Assembly: GCA_022605405.1 (NCBI GenBank) | Contig: JABYQQ010000037.1 | Location: 1 to 64,000, forward strand | DNA: 64,000 nucleotides | Source of the DNA: Earliella scabrosa | Lineage: Eukaryota; Basidiomycota; Agaricomycetes; Polyporales; Polyporaceae | Direction: 5' to 3' | Shown: piece by piece, positions 1 through 10,643 of the stretch | Numbering within the stretch: position 1 is the stretch's first letter | How the letters are laid out: the number at the start of each line of letters is the position of its first letter | Translations under genes and position numbers: made by a program | Notes under the pieces: generated by a model | The model's input: only the letters and a program-made list of their open reading frames with translations | The model's database searches: none | What the model was told of the DNA's origin: nothing

Positions 1-228
1 GCTTGCATTAAGGTGCGGCGCAAGCTGGCGGTTGCTTCCCGATACAGCGTCCGGCACGTCGCCCGCCATGCCATCAGGGACGGGACGTCCATGTCATCCG
101 CTATCATCGCGTTGATCTCGGGGGGGATACTACGATGGTACGCAAGTCAGAACTATCCAGGATGGTATGCATGAGGTGACGAACTGGACAGGATCAATGC
201 GCGACAGCGCGAACGCGGCATGGGACTC
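1..228 (-). CDS. F-box-like protein, exons 2-3 (partial, runs off the window; split by transposon)
   Basis: On the minus strand exon 2 (228-181) encodes 16 residues and exon 3 (129-1) 43 residues; the 51-nt intron between them starts GTCACC and ends CGTAG. Exon 3 reads PPEINAMIADDMDVPSLM followed by AWRATCRTLYREA, which has the look of an F-box (acidic/hydrophobic helix, then a W-R-x-T-C-R helix) like the two F-box-type genes at 31.4-34.1 kb. Exon 2 joins in frame (phase 0) to a short exon 1 at 20427-20540, now 20 kb away on the other side of the KDZ element. F-box proteins normally link substrates to SCF ubiquitin ligases; the substrate is unknown and the C-terminal part is outside the window. 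The exon chain is my reading of splice signals and frame, not transcript evidence. Confidence 0.6.
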
Positions 229-262
229 CTGCGATGCAATGACAGAGGTGCGAGAGATAACC

Positions 263-271
263 TGACACGAG
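263..271. repeat. Left copy of 9-bp direct repeat (probable target-site duplication)
   Basis: TGACACGAG here is repeated in the same orientation at 20377-20385, immediately outside the inverted-repeat ends of the 20-kb element. A matching pair at exactly these two places is the expected scar of a DNA transposon insertion. Confidence 0.75.
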
Positions 272-278
272 GAGCCCA

Positions 279-353
279 TTCAGTAGAAATCCTCACGTTA
301 GTGTTCGAGCCGGGCTGACAATTGCCCACTCCAGTGGGCCAGCCGGGCCCGAC
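279..353 (+). repeat. Left terminal inverted repeat
   Basis: It begins TTCAGTAGAAAT and contains GAGCCGGGCTGACAATTGCC, CACTCCAGTGG and AGCCGGGCCCG. The reverse complement of 20296-20371 matches with a few substitutions and small indels near the outer end. Confidence 0.85.
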
Positions 354-462
354 CGGGCATAATATATGCCCACATGTATGTCCCGGCCGGGACGTAAATG
401 CATTGACACGAACATATCCCGGCCGGGAACAGCTGCCTGCCCACTGCTGTATACCGGCCGGG
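348..462. repeat. Left-end CCCGGCCGGG palindromes, spacing 34-36 bp
   Basis: Copies of the 10-bp palindrome, or one-mismatch versions, start at 348, 382, 418 and 453. Spacing is 34, 36 and 35 bp, like the internal arrays at 1745-2128 and 2290-2741, so the outermost end carries the same site series. Confidence 0.8.
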
Positions 463-479
463 AGGAAGTAAAGCACCAC

Positions 480-730
480 TAAGAGTATATAAATAGAGTG
501 TTCTGCTATGTAGGAGGGTGTGTTATGGTAGTGCTGTAGTGTAGGAACGTGAACGCAGCCTGGCTGGCATGTATTTTCAGCCAGACAACCAATTTACCCT
601 GATGGTGTATCAAGGTGCTCTGCGGTTGCACCAGCCCAAAATGCGCTACCTGGGCACTGGCTAGCCATCATGAGGTGCTCAAGAATACGCTGCACCCTTG
701 AGCAGCGTGAGACACCTCCAAGATGAGTGA
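480..730. other. Left arm spacer without a recognised gene
   Basis: This stretch lies between the terminal repeat and the 166-bp satellite. It holds short imperfect repeats (for example GAGGTGCTCAAG and AAGGTGCTCTGC) and no convincing coding frame. Confidence 0.5.
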
Positions 731-1607
731 GAGATGTGCTCCTACCTCGAGCCGGGTTGACCGGCCTGCTCACACCAGCGGCACCTGGGATACGATCTGG
801 GGGTGCGCCAACTCTGAAGTCACTACCCAGACACCGTAATGCCTTTTCGGACTGGTTGCACAGCAGACCGGGGTGGGATTCAGCCAGATGGAGAGAGAGA
901 TGTGCTTCTGTCTAGAGCCGGGCGCACCGGCTTGCTCACACCAGCGGCACCTGGGATACGATCTGGGGGTGCGCCAACCCTGAAGTAACTACCCAGACAC
1001 CGTAATGCCTTATCGGACTGGTTGCACAGCAGACCGGGGCGGTATTCAACCAGATGGAGAGAGAGATGTGCTCCTACCTCTAGCCGGGTCACCCGGCTTG
1101 CTCACACCAGCGGTACCCGGAATACAATCTGGGTGTGCGCCGGCCCTGGGCTGACTACCCAGACACCATAATGCCCTCTGGGAACTGGTTGCACAGCAGA
1201 CCAGGACAGTATTCAACCAGATGGAGAGAGAGATGTGCTCCTACCTCGAGCCGGGTCGCCCGGCTTGCTGACACCAGCGGTACCCGGAATAACAATCTGG
1301 GTGTGCGCCCATCCTGGGATGATCACCCAGCCACCATAATGCCTTTCCGCACAAATTGCGAAGCACACCGACAGCACACTCTGCCCCAATGGAGCGTGAG
1401 ATGTGCTCCTACCTCCAGCCGGGTTGACCGGCTTGCTCCCGCCAGCAGGATCCGGGATACGATCTGGGTGTGCGCCCATCCTGGGCTAACCACCCAGCCA
1501 CCATAGTGCCTTCCCGCACGAATTGCGAAGCACACCGACAGCACACTCTGCCCCAATGGAGCGTGAGATGTGCTCCTACCTCCAGCCGGGTTGACCGGCT
1601 TGGTCAG
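731..1607 (+). repeat. 166-bp satellite, left arm (five full units plus a partial)
   Basis: The marker GAGATGTGCT recurs at 731, 897, 1063, 1230, 1398 and 1565, a period of 166-168 bp. Each unit holds a pair of CCGG tetramers 9 bp apart (GCCGGGTTGACCGGC type), a conserved TACGATCTGGGTGTGCGCC block and, in the outer units, a GTTGCACAGCAGACC block. The reverse complement forms the right arm. The open frames here are by-products of the repeat. Confidence 0.95.
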
Positions 1608-1744
1608 TCACTGCATATCTACACATTTTCCCATCTGAACATTATGTCAAGTTGGATTGTATATTGCTGAGAGAGTAAACACATATATTGGCCGTCCCAC
1701 ATCTGCTTGCTCTGGCTGGACTACATTCCTGGCAGTGCCGACAC

Positions 1745-2128
1745 CCCGGCCGGGGTACATGTGTTGCAACTTGGACGGCCCGGCCGGGGTACATCAGCTG
1801 CAATGCTGAGAGCCCGGCCGGGATACATACGTTGCAATGCAGACAGCCCGGCCGGCCTACATGTGTTGCCATGCTGAGACCCCGGCCGGGATACATACGT
1901 TGCAATGCAGACAGCCCGGCCGGCCTACATGTGTTGCCATGCTGAGAGCCCGGCCGGGATACAAACATTGCAATGCTGACAGCCCGGCCGGGGTACATGT
2001 GTTGCAACTCGGACCGCCCGGCCGGGATACATACGTTGCAACGCAGACAGCCCGGCCGGGGTACATGTGTTGCAGTGCTGACAGCCCGGCCGGGGTACCG
2101 GTGTTGCAACGTGGAGAGCCCGGCCGGG
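1745..2128 (+). repeat. 34-bp tandem array A, 12 CCCGGCCGGG palindromes
   Basis: Palindromes start at 1745, 1779 and so on to 2119, exactly 11 x 34 bp. Between them lies a variable spacer of the type GTACATGTGTTGCAATGCTG. A few copies are degenerate (CCCGGCCGGC). There is no coding potential beyond repeat-derived frames. Confidence 0.95.
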
Positions 2129-2289
2129 GATGGTGACCAATCAGATTCTCTTATAGCACACTCGTCTATACATCTACATGCTGTCACACTTGTCTCAAGC
2201 ACAGAATTATTTAGTGAGTAATATGTCTATACCTCTTTTATATTTGCAGTACTAAACTGTGTCTGTCAGTCACTCAAGGCAACCGGTAT

Positions 2290-2741
2290 CCCGGCCGGGA
2301 TCCCACAGTTAATCGTTATGCACACCAGCTGGTGAAGTTGCATGACCCAAGTTGAACCCCGGCTGCGCTGACATGGTCTGCACAGGTGTGTACCGGCCGG
2401 TGCACACGCCTGAACACGATGGTATCCCGGCCGGGTGTCCAGTAGTGCCATCCATGTTGCCCGGCCGGGCCAAACACATTGTCACCCGGGTAGCCCGGCC
2501 GGGCGAAACACATTGTCACCCGGGTAGCCCGGCTGGGCCAAACACATTGTCACCCGGGTAGCCCGGCCGGGCCGCACACATCGTCATGCTGGTACCCCGG
2601 CCGGGTGCACAGTGTCTCCACAGCAGTGGCCCGGCCGTCTGTGCAGCATTTCCACAGGAGCACACCGACCGGGACAAATGCATCTGTACTCAGGTATCCC
2701 GGCCGGGTGCACTCCATCTGTACTGTGGTACCCCGGCTGGG
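2290..2741 (+). repeat. 34-bp tandem array B, 14 positions of CCCGGCCGGG
   Basis: Palindromes or decayed versions sit at 2290, 2324, 2358, 2392, 2426, 2460, 2494, 2528, 2562, 2596, 2630, 2664, 2698 and 2732, with no slip. The spacer differs from array A (AAACACATTGTCACCCGGGTAG in the centre). At 2324 the palindrome reads ACCAGCTGGT, as expected if both CpGs had decayed by deamination. Arrays A and B are separated by 171 bp, five periods plus one base. Confidence 0.93.
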
Positions 2742-3302
2742 TGTACCCCATCTATACACGCGTATTCCAGTTTAATGAACTATGTGTCTACGCAACCATT
2801 TTGACTGAGAGGAGACTACGTTGCGATTATAATTCAGATAGTAGTAGCATCAGTGGGGACAAAGGTGAACTGGGTGATAATGATACTGGAAAACGAGGCA
2901 GAAGAAGCAGAGCAGACAGCGGTAGGTTTCGCAAGGGAGACGGAGCGGGAGAACAACGGATCGGGGTGTAAGCAGCAATCTTACAGACATACCCTGCTTA
3001 GGCACTTCTTTGATTCATGGGTGTTGCTTGACCAACACCACAAACGCCGCGTAGTTACATTATTTTACTCCTTTTCTGACCGTCTTGTTGCACTTTGTTT
3101 ACACACGGCCTTGTCAATATGTCGAAGATTTTTATCGCTTGCGACCCTGTGGCGCATACTAATGCTTCCCTACTCCACTTTCCACTACAATACACAGCCT
3201 TTTCCCGGCCTAACCAAAGCCGTCCAGCCCGGCCGTGCCGCCCCGCCCGATTGTCCCGCCCAGCCCGGTCCACACGCCTGAGGGTTGCCCAATTCCGCTC
3301 TC
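2742..3302. other. Non-coding stretch after the arrays
   Basis: This is AT-richer DNA, with a C-rich cluster of CCCGGC/CCCGCC motifs at about 3205-3280 just beyond the stop codon of the next minus-strand gene. No protein family was recognised in the open frames. Confidence 0.4.
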
Positions 3303-4054
3303 TTACTGAGTAGAATCACGTTTTCTTTTTGAGCTTCCAGTCGTGGACGTCGATGTGTTGTTAGATCCCGCGGCTTGCATCAGGTCTGTGACAGCATCAA
3401 GCCGGTCCTTTGCGAGATCCTTGATGGTGTCGGCAAGCTGGAGGGTCTCAGAGATGTCGACATGGTAGCTCGTTATAGGGCGATACTGCAGGTGGTCAGC
3501 TTATGGACAGCATTGCCTAGAAGCTTGCACTTACCACCCACGGATCGTCACCACGCCACCAACTGGGCCATCCACTGCCCGGCCCGGCCTGCCCGGCCTG
3601 CCCGGCTTGACCGATCCACCTCCACCATTGGTCCCGGCCCAGCGAGGTACCAGTAAAGTCAAGACGAGGTGGTCGGTTTTCAATGAGGTCCGGTACGTTG
3701 AGGTTTCTCATATCGATCTTCAGACTGACATCTTTCCACTCGACTTCCCGCAGAATCGCTTTGAGGAGGGGAGGAGTCCCTCGGTACTTCGGCCGCTCAT
3801 TGTCATCAACCTGCATGAGGGTAACGTTGAGGATACCAATTGCACTAATGGCATACCACTGAATTCCTGTTGTCAGTGAGATATTCATCCATAAACTTCA
3901 TATCACTTACCACCTCCCTGCCCAAGCCCTGACTGTACCGATTATTCATCTCCTCATCCGCATCCTCGGGGTAAACCTTGAGGGCATGAAAGATGCGCCA
4001 AGCGATGTGCTCCAGCTCGGCGAATGCGACGCGGCCTGCAGTGCAGAGAGACAT
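3303..4054 (-). CDS. Unrecognised element-borne protein (about 216 aa, 3 exons)
   Basis: The exons 4054-3911, 3858-3535 and 3485-3303 join with GTAAGT...CAG introns of 52 and 49 nt to give a continuous 217-codon frame ending SSKRKRDSTQ. The N-terminus is MSLCTAGRVAFAELEH and the middle VWYAISAIGILNVTLM; no known domain is apparent. Exon 2 contains an in-frame Gly-rich run (GQAGQAGQAG) that coincides with a CCGG cluster of 9-bp spacing at 3575-3615, so a DNA-level repeat appears to dictate the protein here. An alternative is that this piece is an extra intron, but removing it with the obvious sites breaks the frame. The basic KRKR tail could be a nuclear localisation signal. Same strand as the transposase, about 250 bp beyond its stop. 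Confidence 0.55.
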
Positions 4055-4185
4055 AGTGGTGGACTATGATGGTGGTTGGAGATCAACCCAAATCAGCGGC
4101 TTTCTAGTGTGCTGCGGTTGGGGTTTTTTCTATATCTGGTAACTGATCACCACCTGGTACGTATGCATCCAGAGTCCAACCGAGA

Positions 4186-4213
4186 GAGCCGTACCGGCCG
4201 GCCAGGCCGGCTC
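4186..4213. repeat. GC-rich hairpin with CCGG core between two element genes
   Basis: GAGCCG and CGGCTC flank a core rich in overlapping CCGG/GGCCGG. It lies between the 3' end of the transposase gene and the next gene on the same strand. It could act in termination or be another member of the CCGG site family. Confidence 0.5.
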
Positions 4214-4299
4214 AAATTCGTGAGCCCACTAATAGCCTTCTTCATTACGCCAAACACTCTGTTGGCCATAAATATATAATCGACATTCTTTACGCTCGA

Positions 4300-7200
4300 C
4301 TACAAGGACTGTGGCTGGTACATATATCGCGCCTTTGTAAACAATGCATCGGCATGGGCATGCATCGCTGCCCACATTTCCGCCTGTGAAGCCGCATATG
4401 CACAGCACCCACTGTTGGGGTCTGCCGACTGGGAGCGTTTTAACCACATGTTAGACCTGCGCTGTAAGTCCCGCAACATATTCTCCATCTCTAAGGGCAC
4501 CAGCTTGACCTCCTCCCTCCACCGGGCACACCGTGCATGTGCACGCAACCATATCACACGGTACACTTCAGTTGTACAGCAAGAATTAGCCAATGGTAGG
4601 GGAGTGTTGCGTTAAATTGACTTACTTTCAGCCATCCAAGGACTGTCGCGTGAATCTCCCTCCACGTCCATGCCCCAAAACCAGGCCAGATGAAGTTTTG
4701 AAACTCCCCGCACTCCCTGCTCAATGAGAGCTGTGTTAGCACGTAGGTCCGACTTGAGGAGTGGACGGTATAGCGCTAGATGTTTGTCGAGGGCAGCTTT
4801 CTCTGAGGCAACCGAGACATCGAAGAGTTGCTGGAAGGCATCCCGGGCAGCTGAATAGACACGGGCACTGTTCGTCACTGCGGCATCGGCAACATGGACT
4901 TCATCAAAGCTGCGTAGTTTTTTTCTTTGGGAGTTCGCCTTGCGGACAGAACTTCGGTAGAGAAAGGATTTGTAGCCTAGACCGACCCGGACACCGTGGA
5001 GGGCATCATTCATCTGGCCAATCCGCAGGCTACGCTCTGCTTGGACTAGAGTAGAGAGCCCATATCTGGAGCATTTGGCAGGACCTAGGGTGGATGGAAG
5101 CGGAATTTGCAGTCGCTCTGGCGGAATTGTGTGGACATTGTGCAGCGAAAAGGATGGGGGTGTGGTGGGCGGTTCGCCCGGGTGGCCCGGCTCGTCAGAG
5201 TCGGGCGTCCCGAGTGTACCGTCTAGCCCGTCCCACTCGGCTCCCAATGGCGAGGTGTCTGGCCCTAGAGTTGCGGCAACGTTTGCCACTTCATGTCTAA
5301 GAAAAGTTCTTGCGTCAACCTGAAAACGCTCGATGTCCTTCAGGAGCTTTGTCCGCATCTGTTCCAAGGCGAGTTTGTCGCCCATCGGGGCATTTGAGGA
5401 GGTGGCACGAGCCTTGGCTGCTACGGTCAAGCTAAAAACATGGCTGCATGAGCAATACATAATAATATAATCATAAAACAACAGACCATGTCTCCTGTAT
5501 CTTTAAACCGGAGGCGATCCAGGTGGCAGTTCCCCGTTGGCCTCGCACCTTGGCATTCTCGTCACGGATCATGTCATACTGAATCTGCGCCCGGGAGGGC
5601 ACTTTGGTGCTCGTCAGACAATGTACAGACAGATTTAAAATGAGTACGCACACTTCTTGCTCTGTACCTCGTAGATGTCCATTGCTGCGTAGTTGGAAGA
5701 ACGCTCACGGGCGGCTTTCTCGGCTTGAGCGGTCCAGGCGGCTTGGTCGTCAGCTCCGGTCCGACGATTGAGAGCCTCGAACGCTTCTTCGGCTGGTCCA
5801 ATTTCCGAACATGCATCTTTCCACTTTCGCACTAGAGCAGGGGCTTGTGGATTGTTAACATCAATGTTCAATGCAGCACACACAGCAAGAAACACACCTA
5901 ACCGTACAAGTTTCATCCAATTTGAGTCCTCAATATGATCGTCTAGCATCTCCTGGCGATGAGCAGTTGACATTCCACGTGTACTGCCCGATATATCGTT
6001 TAGCTTGACCCATAGCGACTCGATCACTTCACCAAGCTGAACTCCGGCACCAGGTATGAAGTTGGGCGAGAACCGAGGGTAACAGGATGACTGGTGCGCA
6101 TGGACGTGGAACTGACCGATGCCACCGGTGAGCTTCAAGCCGTCAGGCAGATGCAGCGCGGGACTCTTGCGGAACCGCTCGGCCAGATGCACAAAGTAGT
6201 GACACCAGATGTCGTAAAGGACAAGGAGCAGTATGATTCCGCTCAGAAAGACGGACGCCTGACAGAGCGAGTAGTCCATGTTCCGCTGTCTGTTATGATC
6301 TGTGAGCAAAGGATAACTAGAGCAAGAATGCCAATCATACTTCTCTCCTCCGTGAAAGTCACATACGCAGTGTGGAATAAAAAAACCATGGCGGCTACAG
6401 GCGGCAGCTGCGATGCCAGTTGCCTCCAAAGGGGCTCGCTCGGCTGAGGCGGCAAGGACGGCTCGATGCTCGTTGCATTCCAGTTTCTACGTCATAATCA
6501 TCGACGACAAGGCTCACTGGTGGGAAGATTGTCACGCACCTGCTTAATCTCAACTGCATTGCCTAGATGCTCCTTGTAGGGAGCATCAGTGACCATATAC
6601 CCATGGCCGTCAGCCAAGCGCACATCATTCTGAGGGTTTTTCATGGCTTGATGCTCAGCTGAAAAATTGCCATCCATGATGATCGACGCCATATACTTCC
6701 ACCTTGTGCTTCGGTTAGTCAACGCCACTGAGCATAAGAAAGCCCTTACTGCTCCGGATCATCTTGCCAGCCCTCAGGGAGATTCACACCCGGACGCGGA
6801 CAAGCCGGACAGGCCGTAGTCAGTTGACCCGGTCGAACCGGTTCGTCCGGCTCATATCCAACACCGTTGCGTTTGCGTGCTTGCAGATTGCGCCACTGAC
6901 GGGAAACCCTTAGTAAATCCCGGTATCGATCCTGAAATATCTCCCTCAGTGCAGGATCAGCATGACATTGATCCATCAACGTACAGGGACACTGTGGGGA
7001 AATGTGTTGTTCGTTAACCGCTGCAGCCGGGTGTAGTATGACAGAGCTGGCGTTTTACACTCCTTGTTGGTAAGAAGAAAATCGTCCAGAACCCTGAAGG
7101 TGAAAACAGTCTGAGGACGCTGAGAAGTTGCAGGATAGAATCCCATGCGAAGAAGCTGCTCGTTGGGGGGAGGTGCATTGCGACAGGTGCAAAAGTCGAA

Positions 7201-8820
7201 AGGAAGTTCGTGGATTCCCGTGGTGTCGACAACCACTATGATGCGCGATCCCCCAAACCGAAAGACGGGTGCCCAGAGTTGAGAGGGTGTGGCTGCTGGA
7301 TGGATGATATGGGCAATGTCTTGGCCTTCGTCATCTTCGGAGAGTCCATACGGTCTTGCATTACCTACATCCTCCTCATAGTCTTCCTCCATTATCTCTT
7401 TGATATCTTCGTCCTGGAATGGGATCGTTATTCCCTTGAACGGGTCTCCCGGCCCGCCCGGAACCGCCGGGTCCCGAAAGAGCTCCTCTTCTGCTTTACG
7501 CTTCTGACCCCCTGTAGAATGAGATGAAGCGGGGGAATTGGCAGCACTTGCAGAGGGTAGACTTGATGGGGGGGAAGGGGGGGAGGACCCAGCTTGAGCA
7601 GCCAGGTGGCGCTGCAGGGTGGGATGGCGGATGTCCCTCGGGTCCGTGAGGATGATCAGGGGGGGTTTGGTGGCCGCTTGCGAGGCAGTTGAACTGGATA
7701 AGTCACCCTGAGAAGTAGAGTCTCTGCTGCCTAAAGATGTCTCCCTGCTACACAGAGCATTAGTAACAATGTTACAGGGGACCAGCTTCTTCCAAAAGGC
7801 GCTCACTGGTTGACAGCATCAGTGGTACGATGAACCAAGTTTCCCCGGCTCAGAGAATGTGTAGTAGCCGCTGTGGACAGTGGAATATGGGAATTACTTC
7901 TTGGCAGGCGGTGGGGAAGAGGACGGATCAGTCGATGGGTCGGAGTGGATGGCTCTGGCGATGATGAGGCACTGACGAGACCAGCACGTGGCAACGATTT
8001 TGGTGTGGGATAGAACAACCGTGGAGGGCCGGATAGCGGTGTGTGAATTTCCTCCGAGGTTGACTGTGTGGCTAATGCTCCATTGTCTTCCTCGGATGCG
8101 GGCGGTAGGGTTGCCGGTCTCGGAGAGGGCTCCGGCTCCCACGGTCCAGTCGGTGTAACCGGGGTGCCCGGCTTGACCGGTCCACGGCCCATCCCCTGTG
8201 CCTGGCTAGCAGGACACAATTCTCCCGCATGGCCCACATGTATCGCAACACCCAGATGTCTCAGAGAGCCCCGTGTATAGTGTGTTCCCGACCATACCTC
8301 AACCCGGTGGAATGGGTCGCGAGTGTGTTCGTCCCGACAGCAGGAAGCACAGCGGGGGGGCGAACCGATGCAATCCACACACCTCCAGTTTGCTACGGAG
8401 TATCCACAGCGGCATTTGGCATCATGTCCTCCTCCCTCTCTCTCGTAAAGAATTTGGAGATAGGGATCCCGCAGTCTTTCCATCCAAAAACGCTGGTAGT
8501 CGTTTGGACTCTGATGTGTTCCTCTCAATCACAAGCAGAGCCGAGATAGCCTCTGAACGTACCATCTTGCCGGAGTGCAGCTCCATTGGTGGAGGACAAA
8601 ACTCATGCTCACGTCCTGGATCTGGTGGAGGTGATGATGGTGTGGTTGTTCTGGTGCGCTTCTGACGAGGAGGCCGAATGGGGCGCGCATCCGGTGCAAC
8701 CGGTCTGGACGGTTCCTTCGGTTTGGTGAGTATGTACTTGGGTCCTCGTCGTGTCCGCTTGGCTGTCACCACTTGTTGATCCAAAACATCGCAAGCATCA
8801 ATCCGTACACCGCGAGCCAT
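4300..8820 (-). CDS. KDZ-family transposase with CxC2 cysteine cluster
   Basis: Multi-exon minus-strand gene beginning MARGVRIDACDVLDQQ at 8820 and ending YMYQPQSL at 4300. A CxC2-type zinc cluster comes in two pieces: about 8500-8200 (FWMERLRDPYLQILYE, then CRCG, C-x2-C and C-x2-C motifs and VWSGTHYTRGSLRHLG) and about 7240-6990 (VVDTTGIHELPFDFCTC, then YYTRLQRLTN). Between them sits a long disordered insert. The transposase core follows: DRYRDLLRV and CPACPRPGVNLP (about 6950-6780), MDGNFSAEH, SRHGFFIP, YDIWCHY, FHVHAHQSSCYPRFSPNF and LGEVIESLW, then the C-terminal PLPSTLGPAKC, ERSLRIGQMNDAL and YRVIWLRAHARCARW. D, D and E residues fitting an RNase H-like triad are present in MDGNF, YDIWC and GEVIE. 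I saw no disabling stop between exons. It should cut and move the element. The start lies only 46 bp beyond the TET/JBP stop. Confidence 0.88.
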
Positions 8821-8866
8821 TGTGTGGGGGGGAAAGTCACAGTTCAATAGGGTGGAGACAAGGCAA

Positions 8867-10172
8867 TTACAGCGGAAGTGGATACCGGTCTCCACGCATC
8901 CAGGAGACCCTCGGTATAGACTGGTTTGTATGTACAGCATCAGTCATAAACCACGAGTAGCATAACCGATCAGGGTCCACCTCCGCCACCCCATGATGTA
9001 GCAGCAAACTGCTGATGAGCGCGATGCTGCCTGGCCGGTAGGCTACCCGGATGCCGATGTTTCGGAGTGCCAGAGTGGCACGTTGATAGCTACCGAGGGT
9101 GACCAGAAGGTCGTACCATGTGGGTTGCCCTGAGACATCCCGATGGAACGGAGTTTGGCGATTGCTGATAATCTGAACCATGTTGAAGACAGTGGGCCAT
9201 CGCGCAATCGCCTCCTTGCAGTTTGGATGATCCGACATGATCTTGATAAGAGAGTTGCGGCCCGCCATGTAGAGATCTGGATGAGTCACCCGGAGAATGG
9301 CACTGAGCAGAGCCCCAGTTTCGCGCATGCGCGCAGCCCATGTCTGTCCAGCTGATGACGCCAGACATGGACTGGGTGATGGGGCAAACTTGGCACTCTA
9401 CACGAGGTCAGTGAGACCTTGCACATGCAAGGCAAAACAGGCTGACCTTGTGACCAACAGCGTATCCACCTGGGCTTGCCAGCCAAGCTCCGCATGGCCA
9501 TTCATGACCAGGCCGATAAAATGTGGGTGAGGTGCGCCACTGCTTCGCCTCCTCCCCTGGGACTGCCGGAGTTCCCTTGGTGTGCAAATTGGGGCGGATG
9601 CTCTCGGTGGCGTAGAGCATTACACCCTGCGAGGATGTTGAGTCAATGAAAATGAGCATTTGGACAGAGATACTTACCTGACGTCTGATGTCGAACATGC
9701 CGGGAAGAAACCAAGCCAGCACATTCTCGTCTCTGTCCAAGAGAATTGCGGGCCGTTGGAGTAGAAGCAGCTCGTTGGCCCGTATCTCATCGATGGAGCA
9801 GATTGGAGGAAATTCGGTGAGAAGCTTATCTTCTATCAATGGATCCATCCCGCTGGGCATCTTGGAGAGCCTGCTTCGGAGGTCATCCGCTCGCCAAGAA
9901 ACAGATACTAGCACACATGAGCATCTCAAAAACACATTCGCTGAAGACTTACCAGAGTGTGTCCATGCGGACGCAAGTATTTTTGCAGCGCGGACCAAGT
10001 CGGTCTGGACCTCGTCGGACCACTGCGGGGCACCACCGGGCTTCAGTCGAAGTGCAGCACGCCATGCCTTCTCGCCTTGGATAATTGCCAGAAAAATATC
10101 TTGAAGATACGCAGACATCGAGTCTTGCAGGCGTAGGTAATCCTGAAATATATCATCAGGTGAGTGGCTCAT
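8867..10172 (-). CDS. TET/JBP-type 2-oxoglutarate/Fe(II) dioxygenase
   Basis: Starts MSHSPDDIFQDYL at 10172 and ends DRYPLPL at 8867; at least four exons. Introns at about 9946-9900 and 9680-9630 are GT-AG and keep the frame. The fungal TET/JBP signature is visible: RPAILLDRDENVLAWFLPG, then GAWLASPGGYAVGHK. The catalytic part is QTPFHRD (HxD iron ligands), a long beta region (SYQRATLALRNIGIRVAYRPG), HHGV (distal histidine) and DRLCYSWFM, whose arginine is a candidate 2-oxoglutarate contact. The family oxidises 5-methylcytosine, or thymine in JBP, in DNA. The gene lies head-to-tail with the KDZ transposase and shares a divergent promoter with the HMG-like gene. I infer that it opposes host cytosine methylation on the element. 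The exact C-terminal exon is less sure. Confidence 0.85.
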
Positions 10173-10643
10173 TGTGTGGGTCGGGGTGCAGTGAGTGGAG
10201 GCGACGCTGGGGCCTGTTGACACCAGCGCCCAAATGCACACCACGCCCCTGCCGCATGATCACAATGCGGTACATTTGGCTGCGGAATGGCATGTGGTTT
10301 CATGTGAATAGAGAGGAGCTTTGATCATTGCAGAACAATTGTGCTGTCCGAAACCGGAAGATCCATTGTCCAAGAAGTGGACATGTATTCAACTTGGCAC
10401 CAGATAGTGGCTCCACACGCAGACCGAGTGTTTGTGAACGGTGCAATCTGTGGTGAGTTGTCAACTTCACCGGCCAGGGCAGGAGGGTGCGTCGGGCAGA
10501 GCAGCGAGCATCTAGTCATGGCATATCGTCCAAATCGACGAATATAAAGTGCGAACCGGGCGACCCGGGTCCTCCGAGCAAGTCGTCTCCTGTCTCTCCT
10601 GCTCATCAAATCTCTCAGTCCCAACTCCCTCACTTCATCGCTC
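10173..10643. promoter_or_regulatory. Divergent promoter between TET/JBP and HMG-like genes, TATA box at 10543-10548
   Basis: This 471-bp interval separates two outward-reading starts. ATATAAAG at 10542-10549 is about 100 bp before the plus-strand ATG at 10644. A CCGG cluster of 9-bp spacing (10556, 10565, then CCGA at 10574) sits in the expected 5' UTR. Confidence 0.6.

Noticed and set aside
1745..2741. CRISPR-like array (regular repeat with variable spacer)
   Set aside because: Spacers are themselves repetitive, the constant part is only a 10-bp palindrome, there are no cas genes, and the setting is a eukaryotic transposon.
731..2759. Long open frames rich in PGR, ARPGY and CCNADSPAG peptides on both strands of the left arm
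   Set aside because: They arise from GC-rich tandem repeats (166 bp and 34 bp) that lack stops in several frames; the peptides repeat with the DNA and match no family.
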